Source: an uncultured Christensenella sp.
GTDB taxonomy: Bacteria; Bacillota; Clostridia; Christensenellales; UBA1242
Direction: 5' to 3'
Length of the DNA: 64,000 nucleotides
NCBI GenBank assembly: GCA_910586385.1
Contig: CAJUGX010000002.1
Span: forward strand, 206,478-270,477
The notes beneath the pieces were generated by a model. It had not been told where the DNA came from. It saw only the letters and a list, made by a program, of their open reading frames with translations, and made no database searches. Shown in pieces: positions 15,940 to 24,766 of the stretch (the first letter of the stretch is position 1; every line of letters starts with the position of its first letter). A program made the position numbers and the translations under genes.

Positions 15940-16981
15940 TGCTCAACTTCCTGTCAACAATTTCAATCAACTGCATCTTCAACTGCTCATCAAAGATTTT
16001 TTCCAGAACAACATTAAACTTTGCTTTGACCACCATCTTGAGAGCCTCCGCACGAGAGAGTCCTCTACTCATGATGTAGAAGAGTTCTCCCTCTCCAACC
16101 TTGCCTACCGAACTGCTGTGCTTTCCATCCACATCTTCTTCTGTGCAGAGAAGCATTGGCAACGCCTTCGACTTTGCACTCTTTGAGAGAAGCAAACACA
16201 ATTCATCCTCAGAGCCTACACTCTTTTTGCAACCTTGTTCAAAGTTTATTGTCCCTTTGAAATGTTTTCTTGCATTCCCCAAAAGAGCCCCTATTGTTTG
16301 AATGTTTGCTTGGCTGTTTTGTCCAAAGACATCTTGCTCATAATTTAAGTCAACAAAACTTTCCCCACCAGCAACATACAACGTGTTCAAGTTTGAAACA
16401 GCACGCTCCCCTGCAAGTTTTGAATAGAAGTTTTGGATGTCAACTTTCCCTCCAAAATCAACAACATTGAAATTGAGCACAGCATCTCCTTCAACCTCAT
16501 TTTCAAATCTCAAAATGTTTGTGCAGTTTTCCTCAAAGTCGCTCACAACAACGACATCTGCCTTCGCCCCTTCTTTGCAAGCAAATTTGACGAGCCCATT
16601 GTGATAGACTCTCCCTGTGCCTTTGAATGACAGAATCACTTTTGCTGACGTCTCTTTTTCAACATAAAAACAAATTTTTTCAACCAGCATGCTGCTGTCT
16701 TTGTCAAAATCAAAATTCAAAACAATCGCTTCATCTGTGTTTTTATCAATGCAAAAATTCAATTCTAAATTGGCATCATTTTTCAATTGCTCATCAAATT
16801 TTTCACCAATTTTGCATAAAAAAGTGCTGCTTTTTGCTGTTTTTTGAGAAAAATTTCCTGCATTTTCAATTTTTACATTTTCAAATTTTGAAACTTTCGG
16901 ACAAAAAACACTGTCATCAACTCTTGCAGAATTTATGCCATAATTTCTTGTTGTCAAAACTGGTGAAACATTCAATTCCAT
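15926..16981 (-). CDS. sufD: Fe-S cluster assembly scaffold SufD
   Basis: 351 residues with the SufB/SufD beta-helix core, including GRVYHNGLVKFACKEGAKADVVVVSDFEE-type strands (seen in pieces along 120-160) and the C-terminal block HSSSVGKVGEGELFYIMSRGLSRAEA, which matches the SufBD family signature ending in ...FYLMSRG(L/I). It pairs with SufB and SufC in the scaffold complex. It starts two bases after sufB stops. Confidence 0.92.
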   Translation of the reverse strand: MELNVSPVLTTRNYGINSARVDDSVFCPKVSKFENVKIENAGNFSQKTAKSSTFLCKIGEKFDEQLKNDANLELNFCIDKNTDEAIVLNFDFDKDSSMLVEKICFYVEKETSAKVILSFKGTGRVYHNGLVKFACKEGAKADVVVVSDFEENCTNILRFENEVEGDAVLNFNVVDFGGKVDIQNFYSKLAGERAVSNLNTLYVAGGESFVDLNYEQDVFGQNSQANIQTIGALLGNARKHFKGTINFEQGCKKSVGSEDELCLLLSKSAKSKALPMLLCTEEDVDGKHSSSVGKVGEGELFYIMSRGLSRAEALKMVVKAKFNVVLEKIFDEQLKMQLIEIVDRKLSNDED

Positions 16982-16983
16982 AT

Positions 16984-18384
16984 TTATCCAATACTCCCCT
17001 CAAGTTCAAGATTGATAAGTCTGTTCATTTCCACTGCATACTCCAGCGGCAATTCTTTTGAAACTGGATTTGCAAATCCACGCACAATCATCGCCTTTGC
17101 ATCCTCTTCAGAAAGCCCCCTGCTCATAAGATAGAAAATTGCTTTGTCACTGATTTTTCCAATCTTCGCCTCATGCGAAAATTCGACTTCGCTCGTCTCA
17201 ACATTGTTGAATGGTATGGTGTCGCTTCTTGAGATGTCGTCAAGCATAAGCCCATCACATGTCACACTGCACTTGCTTCCAGTCGCATTTGGCAGAATGC
17301 TGACAAGACTTCTGTAAGTCGCAATCCCACCATTCTTCGAAAGACTTCGACTGCTGACAACACTTGATGTGTTTGGTGCCATATGCACCACCTTGAAACC
17401 AGTGTCAAGATTTTGTCCTTTCCCTGCAAACGAAATCCCTGTGTATTCTGTCTTTGCATTTTCGCCTTTCAAAATGCTCATTGGATAAAGCATCGAAATC
17501 TTGCTTCCAAAACTTCCGCTTATCCAATCGACCTGTGCATCCTTCTCTGCAATCGCTTTCTTTGTGTTTAAGTTGAGCATATTTTTTGACCAGTTTTCAA
17601 TTGTCGAATATCTCAGATATGCACCCTCTTTCACAAACAACTCCACGCATCCGGCATGCAGATTTACCTTGTTGTATTTTGGCGCGCTGCATCCCTCAAT
17701 GAAATGCAAACTCGCCCCCTCATCCACAATGATAAGCGTGTGCTCAAACTGACCACTCTCTGGTGAGTTGAGCCTGAAATATGACTGCAATGGCATTTCA
17801 AGTTTCACGCCTTTGGGCACATACACAAAACTGCCACCAGAAAAGACAGCATAATGTAGTGCGATAAATTTATGCTCAGAAAGTGGCACGCACTTTGTAA
17901 AGTATTCTTTCACAAGCTCTGGATACTCTCTGATTGCGCTGTCAAAATCAGTATAAATCACACCTTGCTTCAAAAGCGAATTTTTAATTGAGTGATAGAC
18001 CACTTCACTGTCATACTGCGCCCCAACGCCCGCCAAATACTCGTGCTCCGCTTTTGGTATGCCGAGCTTGTCAAAGGCGTCTTTGATTTCTTGTGGAACA
18101 TCCTCCCAACTGTCTTTCATATCAGTCTTTGGTTTCACATAGGTTGAAATCTCGTCCATGTTGAGTTCGCCGAGGTTTGGGCCCCAAGTTGGCAAGTCCA
18201 ACTTGTCATAAACTTCAAGTGCCTTCAGTCTGATGTCAAGCACCCACTTCGGCTCATTCTTCTTTTTTGAAATCTCTCTGACAATCTCTTCAGACAGTCC
18301 CTTCTTCATTTTGAAATCAAACTCATCTGCATTTTTGAAATCATATATGTTTTGATTGATTTCAGCAATTTTTTTCTTAGGCAT
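16984..18384 (-). CDS. sufB: Fe-S cluster assembly scaffold SufB
   Basis: 466 residues from the ATG at 18384, preceded by AAGGCAGGTG; this start overlaps the sufC stop by eight bases. Conserved SufB blocks are clear: GLSEEIVREISKKKNEP, the FVYVPKGVKLEMPLQSYFR region, RYSTIENWSKNMLNLNTK, and the C-terminal EATIGKISD-like segment HEAKIGKISDKAIFYLMSRGL. It holds the nascent cluster in the SufBC2D complex. A longer in-frame extension inside sufC is not needed. Confidence 0.96.
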   Translation of the reverse strand: MPKKKIAEINQNIYDFKNADEFDFKMKKGLSEEIVREISKKKNEPKWVLDIRLKALEVYDKLDLPTWGPNLGELNMDEISTYVKPKTDMKDSWEDVPQEIKDAFDKLGIPKAEHEYLAGVGAQYDSEVVYHSIKNSLLKQGVIYTDFDSAIREYPELVKEYFTKCVPLSEHKFIALHYAVFSGGSFVYVPKGVKLEMPLQSYFRLNSPESGQFEHTLIIVDEGASLHFIEGCSAPKYNKVNLHAGCVELFVKEGAYLRYSTIENWSKNMLNLNTKKAIAEKDAQVDWISGSFGSKISMLYPMSILKGENAKTEYTGISFAGKGQNLDTGFKVVHMAPNTSSVVSSRSLSKNGGIATYRSLVSILPNATGSKCSVTCDGLMLDDISRSDTIPFNNVETSEVEFSHEAKIGKISDKAIFYLMSRGLSEEDAKAMIVRGFANPVSKELPLEYAVEMNRLINLELEGSIG

Positions 18385-19129
18385 TTTTTGCACCTGCCTT
18401 AAATTTTTCATATCCATTTTCTTCAATTTCTTTTGCAAGAGAACCATCACCAGTGAAGACAATCTTTCCATCCACCAAGATATGGACAAAGTCAACTTTG
18501 AGAGCCTGCAAAATTTTTGTTGAGTGAGTGATGATAAGCACGGCGTTTTCGCTTGTCTTAAACATCTCAATCCCTTTTGAAACAGTCTTTATTGCATCAA
18601 CATCAAGCCCAGAGTCCGTCTCGTCCAAAATGGCAAGTTTTGGCTTCAACATCAACATTTGCAAAATCTCATTTTTCTTCTTCTCACCGCCAGAAAAACC
18701 AACATTCAAATCTCTGCTTGTCATCTCAGACTTCATCTTAAGTGCTTTTGCGTTTTTCTCAATCTCTTCTTTGAAATCAAAGTAATTGACATTTTTGTTT
18801 TCAATTTTCCCTTTTGCTGTTTTGACAAAGTTGAAAACACTCACCCCAGAAATCTCTTCTGGCGATTGGAAAGACATAAAAATCCCACTTTTTGCCACTT
18901 CATCAACTTTTGCATCAGTGATATCTTTTCCGTCAAAAATGACTTTCCCGGAAGTTTTCTTGTAAATTGGATTGTTGAAGATGACATTTGCAAGCGTGCT
19001 TTTGCCAGCCCCGTTTGGCCCCATAATCACATGCACTTCACCTTTTTTTATCTCAAGGTTAAGCCCATTCAAAATCTGTTTATCACCTACTTTCGCTTTG
19101 ATATTTTTGACATTCAAAAGTGTTTTCAT
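18377..19129 (-). CDS. sufC: Fe-S assembly ATPase SufC
   Basis: 250 residues from the ATG at 19129, favoured over 19147 because GGGAG precedes it and the earlier ATG has no site. It is an ABC-type ATPase: Walker A GPNGAGKST, Q-loop MSFQSPEEISGV (the SufC-specific form), signature FSGGEKKKNE, and Walker B LAILDETDSGLD. It drives conformational change of SufB and SufD. First gene of the suf operon. Confidence 0.96.
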   Translation of the reverse strand: MKTLLNVKNIKAKVGDKQILNGLNLEIKKGEVHVIMGPNGAGKSTLANVIFNNPIYKKTSGKVIFDGKDITDAKVDEVAKSGIFMSFQSPEEISGVSVFNFVKTAKGKIENKNVNYFDFKEEIEKNAKALKMKSEMTSRDLNVGFSGGEKKKNEILQMLMLKPKLAILDETDSGLDVDAIKTVSKGIEMFKTSENAVLIITHSTKILQALKVDFVHILVDGKIVFTGDGSLAKEIEENGYEKFKAGAKNA

Positions 19130-19201
19130 TTTCAGTTTTTCTCCCATAAAATTTGATTGCCATTTTTGGCACCTTCAATTCCTACCAAATTAGTCTGAAT
19201 T

Positions 19202-19229
19202 ATTATAGCATAAAGACAAAAAAAAGCAA
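19202..19229 (-). promoter_or_regulatory. Promoter of the suf operon
   Basis: Minus strand: TTGCTT (19229-19224), a 16-base spacer and TATAAT (19207-19202). The -35 box lies within the 3' arm of the preceding gene's terminator. No obvious IscR- or Fur-like operator was recognised. Confidence 0.55.
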
Positions 19230-19251
19230 GCAAAATTCTTTATTTGCTCGC
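19218..19251 (-). terminator. Terminator of the alpha-oxoamine synthase gene
   Basis: Minus-strand stem GCGAGCAAA with TTTGCTTGC (one G-U pair; 19251-19243 and 19234-19226) followed by eight T. It separates the synthase gene from the suf operon. Confidence 0.85.
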
Positions 19252-19266
19252 TTAAATTCAAAAAGA

Positions 19267-20448
19267 TTATTTGACTTCCAAAATGTCCAAAACTTCTTTG
19301 ATTGCTTTCATCGCTTTATCCATCTGCTCTTTCGTGTGAGTTGCTGTGTAAGATGTACGAAGAAGTGCCATACCCTTTGGTGTCGCTGGAGAGACAACAG
19401 GGTTTACATAAACCCCTCTCTCAAGAAGCATCTTGCAAGCGACAAATGCCTTCTCATCTTCATAAACGTAAATTGGGATGATTGGAGTTATGCTTTCGAT
19501 CACTTTCACCCCAAGTTTTTTGAGTCCGTTTCTCATATATTCTGAGATGTCCAAAAGGTCTTTCACTCTCTGTGGATTTTCTTCAAGCATTGTCAAGCTC
19601 TCAAGTGCACAAGCCACTGACGCTGGAGTTATGCTGGCACTGAAGATATATGGACGAGAAGTGTGCATAACATAGTCCACAACTTCTTGCTTGGCTGCCA
19701 TATAACCACCCAAACTTGCAAGTGATTTTGAGAATGTCCCCATATAAATATCAACTTCATCTTCAAGTCCAAAATACTCAGCAGTTCCTCTGCCGTGTTC
19801 TCCCAAAACTCCAAAAGCATGAGCATCGTCCACCATAACTCTTGCACCATATTTCTTTGCAAGGTCAACAATTTCTGGCAACTTACAAATGTCTCCACCC
19901 ATAGAGAAAACACCATCCGTCACAATCAAAATTCCTTTGTCTTGTGGCACTGATGCAAGTTTCTTTTCAAGATCTTCCATGTCGCTGTGCTTATATCTTA
20001 TCATCTCACCATAAGAAAGTCTGCAAGCGTCATAGATTGAAGCATGATTTTCTTTGTCACACAAAATCACATCGTGCATACCTGCGATTGCACTGATGAT
20101 GCCAAGATTGCTTTGAAATCCTGTGCTGAAAGTCATAACGGCTTCCTTGTTCAAAAACTTGGCAAGTCTTCTTTCAAGTTCTTTGTGCATATCCAAAGTA
20201 CCATTCAAAAATCTTGAGCCGCTGCAACCTGTTCCGTACTTTTTGAGTGCTTCAATTCCGGCCTCAACAACTCTTGGCTCTGATGTGAATCCAAGATAGT
20301 TGTTTGAGCCAATCATGATTGTCTCTCTTCCTTCCATTTCGACAACAGTGTCTTGTCCACTTGTCAATTCGTGAAAATAAGGATAAATCCCTGCAGCCTT
20401 TACTCTTTTGTAAAGTTGATCACCTTCAACTTTCTTAAAAATATCCAT
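19267..20448 (-). CDS. Alpha-oxoamine synthase, serine palmitoyltransferase-like
   Basis: 393 residues, PLP-dependent acyl-CoA:amino acid C-acyltransferase family (BioF, Kbl, HemA, Spt). Seen: SNNYLGF (48-54), GCSGSRFLNGTLDMH (74-88), His135 in DKENHAS, DDAHAFGVLGEHGRG (207-221) and the PLP lysine 241 in GTFSKSLASLGG. The N-terminal AAGIYPYFHELTSGQ block and the tail PVVSPATPKGM...LLRTSYTATHTKEQ resemble bacterial serine palmitoyltransferase more than E. coli Kbl or BioF, as I recall those sequences. Candidate products are 3-ketosphinganine-like base, 2-amino-3-ketobutyrate or KAPA. No biotin, threonine dehydrogenase or sphingolipid genes are adjacent. Monocistronic. Confidence 0.8.
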   Translation of the reverse strand: MDIFKKVEGDQLYKRVKAAGIYPYFHELTSGQDTVVEMEGRETIMIGSNNYLGFTSEPRVVEAGIEALKKYGTGCSGSRFLNGTLDMHKELERRLAKFLNKEAVMTFSTGFQSNLGIISAIAGMHDVILCDKENHASIYDACRLSYGEMIRYKHSDMEDLEKKLASVPQDKGILIVTDGVFSMGGDICKLPEIVDLAKKYGARVMVDDAHAFGVLGEHGRGTAEYFGLEDEVDIYMGTFSKSLASLGGYMAAKQEVVDYVMHTSRPYIFSASITPASVACALESLTMLEENPQRVKDLLDISEYMRNGLKKLGVKVIESITPIIPIYVYEDEKAFVACKMLLERGVYVNPVVSPATPKGMALLRTSYTATHTKEQMDKAMKAIKEVLDILEVK

Positions 20449-20549
20449 TGTCTTATCTCCTTAAAAATTTTCTATCTCATTATATCACATCTGACCGAAT
20501 CTTCCAAAAAAATATGTAATAAAACTTAAAATTTTTTAATCTTTTTCAA

Positions 20550-20580
20550 CAAAAATAAACAGCCATTATGACTGTCTATT
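20550..20580 (-). terminator. Terminator of the ABC exporter operon
   Basis: Minus-strand stem AATAGACAG (20580-20572) with CTGTTTATT (20562-20554, one G-U), then a T run. It lies behind the permease stop at 20609. Confidence 0.75.
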
Positions 20581-20608
20581 TTTCAAACTTTTCAAATTGA
20601 ATAGCATC

Positions 20609-22207
20609 CTAAAGTGGAAGATCCTTTTTCTTGAATTTGATTGAACCGACCACATAAAACACCACTCCAACAACAATCAAGATTGCCCACTTCCAAAGGA
20701 ATGTCAAAGTCCCTGAAAGGATTGATGTCACATCAAAAAGTGAAATGAGTGAGACATAGTTGAAAAAGTTGAGAGCCTTAAGTCTGACAACAGATGGCAA
20801 AACGGAAGAGCCGAAAAGTCCAAGCATAGTTGCAACAAGGAAAAACATATTAAGTCCACCGCCAACACTCATAGAATGTTTCCCACGATTGAAGAAGCAA
20901 GAGGCAAAGAAACATATTCCGCTCATTGCAAAGAGTGTTAAAAATGCTCCAAGATTCAAGAGTGCAAGCTGCCCAAATGTGAGGGTGACCATAGCCCCAT
21001 CAACACAAGCAAGGCAAATAAAACTCGTGACCGTTGCAAGGCAAAACATAACAAAAAGTGACCCTATCAAAAACACCGCTTGAGTGAACACAACTTGTTT
21101 TCTTTTTGTTGAAGTTGACAAAACATAAGCCATTGACCCACTGTCAACTTGCCCTGCAATAAGGTTGTTGGCACACATAATCATATAGATGATAGGAAGA
21201 AGAAGTCCTGCCATTTTGTAGAACATAGAGCCGACAATCATTCCATAAAGATCCATTCCTCCAAGTTCCATAAGTGCATTTGAAACATCCTCTGGAAGGT
21301 TCGTTAAGAAACTTGCTGACATATCACCAAGGATTTCTTTTGCCGCCACCTCGTATTCCTTTCCATTTGCAACTTCGTATGCAACTCTGGCATTGAAAGT
21401 TACGATTGCGGTATTTGCAAGGCTGTTTATATATTTGATACCAGTCTCTCCCGTAAACATTGAAACATCATCCCCACTTTCATCTTTGTATGTTAGGTTG
21501 ATATAATCCTCTCTTGAGATGTCAAAATTCTCAAGAGTCTTGACAATGTTGTCAATGTTTGTGTCACTTGTCATATTTCCAGCCAAGAAAATTGAAGAAT
21601 TTTTCTGAGAGTATTCCAATCTATATTCTTCTCTATTTGCATCCACAATATTTGCCAAATCATATCTTGGAGCAGCGAATCCCCAACTTTCGTACAAAGC
21701 ATCAAAATTTGCAGGGACACCCGAATCAGGATTCATAAGCCCTGTTGGGTTGATGTTTATCACTTCAAAGACCAAACCTTGAAGTTCTTGATATTCAACA
21801 GAACCTGTTGGATTTTCTTCTGTTGGAAGAGCGAATCCGCTTTCTGTCGCTTTTTTGTTGACAAAATCGTTGAGAGCGCCAAGTCCTGCTCCAAGTGCAT
21901 TTTGTTGAGCAACCTCTTGCTCTGCACCTTGCGACAGGCTTTCTTGGTATGCAGTCAAAAATGCCGTGTCAAAGCCTTCCAAGGCTTCTGATACCGTCAA
22001 ATAATAATTGATTGCCCTTCCTTTCATTTCTGATTGAAGAGTGCTTTCAACGATTGTGTGACTTATGCCATTTTTCATAGTTGACATATTGCCGTTGCCA
22101 GATATAATCATCACGCTGGCAAGCATAAAGCAAACTGCAAAGGTGATGATTCCCCACAAAATACCATTTGCTTTGCAAGATTGTTTGAAAAGTGCCTTAC
22201 TAAACAT
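20609..22207 (-). CDS. ABC-2 type exporter permease
   Basis: 532 residues. A first membrane helix (about 17-37) is followed by a large, hydrophilic extracytoplasmic region (about 40-310), then at least five membrane helices (from about 320), with basic cytosolic loops such as STSTKRKQV. This is the topology of ABC-2 permeases working with CcmA-type ATPases. It overlaps the ATPase gene upstream by eight bases. The exported substrate cannot be read from sequence. The transcription unit faces a TetR regulator, so a drug- or lipid-like ligand is plausible (inference). Confidence 0.82.
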   Translation of the reverse strand: MFSKALFKQSCKANGILWGIITFAVCFMLASVMIISGNGNMSTMKNGISHTIVESTLQSEMKGRAINYYLTVSEALEGFDTAFLTAYQESLSQGAEQEVAQQNALGAGLGALNDFVNKKATESGFALPTEENPTGSVEYQELQGLVFEVININPTGLMNPDSGVPANFDALYESWGFAAPRYDLANIVDANREEYRLEYSQKNSSIFLAGNMTSDTNIDNIVKTLENFDISREDYINLTYKDESGDDVSMFTGETGIKYINSLANTAIVTFNARVAYEVANGKEYEVAAKEILGDMSASFLTNLPEDVSNALMELGGMDLYGMIVGSMFYKMAGLLLPIIYMIMCANNLIAGQVDSGSMAYVLSTSTKRKQVVFTQAVFLIGSLFVMFCLATVTSFICLACVDGAMVTLTFGQLALLNLGAFLTLFAMSGICFFASCFFNRGKHSMSVGGGLNMFFLVATMLGLFGSSVLPSVVRLKALNFFNYVSLISLFDVTSILSGTLTFLWKWAILIVVGVVFYVVGSIKFKKKDLPL

Positions 22208-23114
22208 ACGCCTTCTCCTTTTTTTCTTTCAAAATTTCCTTAAAGTATTTTTCCAAAGTATATTTCACTTCTGACAAGAATTTCACATCAAAATTTTTCA
22301 AATCACCAAACAATTTGTTGACCTCATCATTCTTGATATTTACAGTGATTTGATTGTACTGCTCTTGATCTCTGATGATGTTGTATCCAAGTTTTTTGAA
22401 AGCAGTGTAATCTTTTTTCTTGTTGAACTCAATCTTGAAATCCTTGACCGGTCGATTTCTGATTGCATGCATATCAGCAATATCGATGATGTGTCCATTG
22501 TCGATGAGTGCCACACGGTCACAGGTCTCTTCCATTTCGTTGAACATATGACTGCTCATGAGGATTGTTTTGCCCTTTTTGTGTTCTGCCTTGATTATGT
22601 CAAGGAAAGCGAGTCTCATAAGCGGATCAAGTCCTGTCGTTGGTTCGTCCAAAATCAAGACAGGAGCATCATTCATAAGTGCTGCAACAAGCGCTGTCTT
22701 TTGTTTCATACCCTTACTCATTCTCTTCAAGTTTGCTCTTGGATCAAGTTGAAGTTTTTTGATAAGTTCGTTTGCATAACTCATATCTTCCAACTTGAAA
22801 AATCCCGCTTGATTTTTCAAAAATGCCGTCCCCGTTGGCAAATCGGGAAATCCAATTTCGCCAGGGACATAACCAACCTCTTTTGCAAAGTCACTCGCAT
22901 GCTTCCAAGATTCTTTTCCAAAGACATAAGCATTTCCGCTGGTTGGTTGAATGAATCCCAAAATGCTTCTGATTGTTGTGGTTTTGCCAGAACCATTTGT
23001 CCCAACAAATCCCATCATTTCACCTCTTTTTATTTCAAGGTTAAGTCCAAAAATCCCCTTGCTGTCTCCGTAGTCTTTAGTGAGGTTTTTAAGTTCGATA
23101 ACAGTCTCTTTCAT
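22200..23114 (-). CDS. ABC exporter ATP-binding protein (second)
   Basis: 304 residues. It has Walker A GTNGSGKTTT, signature RMSKGMKQKTALVAAL and Walker B VLILDEPTTGLDPL. The start ATG at 23114 is preceded by GGAGGTG and shares one base with the stop of the first ATPase gene (TGATG), so translation is coupled. About 80 C-terminal residues beyond the ATPase core form the usual regulatory extension of this family. It resembles its neighbour at 23.1-24.0 kb, so the pair may form an asymmetric ATPase dimer with one or two permease copies. Confidence 0.92.
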   Translation of the reverse strand: MKETVIELKNLTKDYGDSKGIFGLNLEIKRGEMMGFVGTNGSGKTTTIRSILGFIQPTSGNAYVFGKESWKHASDFAKEVGYVPGEIGFPDLPTGTAFLKNQAGFFKLEDMSYANELIKKLQLDPRANLKRMSKGMKQKTALVAALMNDAPVLILDEPTTGLDPLMRLAFLDIIKAEHKKGKTILMSSHMFNEMEETCDRVALIDNGHIIDIADMHAIRNRPVKDFKIEFNKKKDYTAFKKLGYNIIRDQEQYNQITVNIKNDEVNKLFGDLKNFDVKFLSEVKYTLEKYFKEILKEKKEKAYV

Positions 23115-24046
23115 CACACACCTCCAAACTCTTTGTCTTCTTTGTAGAATTTCATGAAATAGTCTTCCAAAGTCTCTTTGTGGTTTTCAAACTCAACCAA
23201 GTCGTACTCACTCAAAAGTGCAATCACCTTGTTGATGTCTTTGTCGTTTGTTGAAACAAATACCCAATTTTCTTTTTCATCTTTGTCTATCACCTGCAAA
23301 AATGGACATTTTTTCTGTTCTCCCAAAAACTTCTTTGCATCACCCTTATTCTTGAAATGAATCTTGTAATATTTTGTTGTGGCATGCTTGAGGTCATTTG
23401 CAACAAACTCAGACACAACTCTGCCATCTTTGATAATTGCAATGCGATCACAAGTTGCATCAACCTCTGTGAAGATATGGCTTGAAAGCAAAATCGTTTT
23501 TCCTCTCGCTTTCTCTTCCATAACAAAATTCACAAAGACGTCTTGCATAACCGGGTCAAGTCCACTCGTTGGTTCGTCCAAAATCAAAACATCGGGGTCT
23601 CCCATAAAAGCTGTCACAATCGCAAGCTTTCTCTTCACTCCCAAACTCATCCTCTTGGTTTCTCCCTTAAGTTCCTTGTCCTTAAGTTCAAAAAGTTTCA
23701 AAAGTTTGTTTAGGTATTCATTGTTTTCCTTCTTTTGCAATTTTTGCATCATGCGAATAAATTGCCATCCAGTCAACCCTTGTGGAAGAGCAATCTCGCC
23801 AGGGATATACCCAACATTTCCAAGAATTTCATAATACTTGTCAAAAGTTGGCTCATCAAAAATCTTTGTCTGACCGCTTTGTGGTTTCGAAAATCCCATA
23901 AGGTGCCTTATCGTTGTGGATTTTCCCGCACCATTTGGTCCCAGAAAGCCAAACACCTCTCCTTTGTCAATCTTAAAGGAGACATCAAAAACACCTCTGC
24001 CAAAGCCATAGTCTTTCGTCAAATTGTCAACCTCAATAACGCTCAT
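23114..24046 (-). CDS. ABC exporter ATP-binding protein (first)
   Basis: 310 residues from the ATG at 24046 (GAAAGGAG upstream); an in-frame ATG 12 codons earlier has no site. It has Walker A GPNGAGKSTT, signature MSLGVKRKLAIVTAF and Walker B VLILDEPTSGLDPV, followed by a C-terminal extension. It is the first gene of a three-gene exporter operon, divergent from tetR, with the palindrome at 24136-24150 within its promoter region. Confidence 0.92.
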   Translation of the reverse strand: MSVIEVDNLTKDYGFGRGVFDVSFKIDKGEVFGFLGPNGAGKSTTIRHLMGFSKPQSGQTKIFDEPTFDKYYEILGNVGYIPGEIALPQGLTGWQFIRMMQKLQKKENNEYLNKLLKLFELKDKELKGETKRMSLGVKRKLAIVTAFMGDPDVLILDEPTSGLDPVMQDVFVNFVMEEKARGKTILLSSHIFTEVDATCDRIAIIKDGRVVSEFVANDLKHATTKYYKIHFKNKGDAKKFLGEQKKCPFLQVIDKDEKENWVFVSTNDKDINKVIALLSEYDLVEFENHKETLEDYFMKFYKEDKEFGGV

Positions 24047-24080
24047 TTTAGCCACTCCTTTCAAAAACTTAATTTTATAC

Positions 24081-24150
24081 ATTTGACCAAAATTGTTTAC
24101 TGTGATATTATATAATGGAAAGCAAAAATTTGTTTAGCCAAATGTTGGCT
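24081..24150. promoter_or_regulatory. Divergent promoters and palindromic operator of the TetR-ABC locus
   Basis: On the plus strand TTGACC (24084-24089) and TATTAT, 17 bases apart, face tetR. On the minus strand TATAAT lies over the same AT-rich core with a weak -35 (TAAACA) facing the exporter. The palindrome AGCCAA-ATG-TTGGCT (24136-24150) has perfect 6-base arms. It lies downstream of the tetR promoter and at the upstream edge of the exporter promoter. A TetR dimer bound there could repress both. Confidence 0.55.
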
Positions 24151-24208
24151 ACTTATGCAAATTTGTAAAAATGTGCTAAAATTGTTCAAAATCATGGAGG
24201 TTTTATTT

Positions 24209-24739
24209 ATGAAAGCACCGTACAGAAACTCAATCCGCTCAAAAATGATGATTAGAGAAGCCCTCATCAGTTTGCTTGATAAAAAACCAATAAGTGATAT
24301 AACCATCACCGATATTGTAAACACTGCAAACATAAACCGTGGGACATTCTACAATCACTACAGCAATCCAATCGAAGTTGTTGAAGAAATTGAAGCCGAA
24401 CTTGTCCAGACTCTTGTCACAGAATTGAAAAAAGTTTCATCGCTCAACGACGTGGATCAACTTGTTGATTTGATTATCGAACATATGAAAATCAACGAAA
24501 AAGATTATAAAAGACTGATAAAGTCCATTCCTGCATCTATTATCGACAATTTGAAAAAGGCATTGATACTCAACATCAAAGGTTTCAATCAGACAATCTC
24601 AGAGATTGAACTAAGTTTGATTATCAATGCGATTTCTGGGATTTTTATCGATCTTTTGAAAGAGAGCGTTCAGTTTTCATATGACGAACTGTCCCAAAAA
24701 CTTAAGGAGTTTATAAGAATAACAGGAAAATTGGTATAA
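24209..24739 (+). CDS. TetR-family transcriptional regulator
   Basis: 176 residues from the ATG at 24209, chosen because GGAGG lies eight bases upstream; a longer reading frame adds codons without a site. The N-terminal TetR helix-turn-helix is clear: MIREALISLLDKKPISDITITDIVNTANINRGTFYNHYSN (about 11-50), with the typical GTFYNHY recognition helix. The helical C-terminal part (60-176) should bind a ligand. It is transcribed divergently from the ABC exporter and probably represses it, with derepression by the exported compound. Confidence 0.9.
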   Translation: MKAPYRNSIRSKMMIREALISLLDKKPISDITITDIVNTANINRGTFYNHYSNPIEVVEEIEAELVQTLVTELKKVSSLNDVDQLVDLIIEHMKINEKDYKRLIKSIPASIIDNLKKALILNIKGFNQTISEIELSLIINAISGIFIDLLKESVQFSYDELSQKLKEFIRITGKLV

Positions 24740-24741
24740 AA

Positions 24742-24766
24742 AAATCCCTCTACGGGATTCTTTTTT
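24742..24766. terminator. Bidirectional terminator behind tetR
   Basis: Stem AATCCC with GGGATT (24743-24748 and 24754-24759) flanked by A and T runs, between the tetR stop and the convergent gene stop at 24765. Confidence 0.75.
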
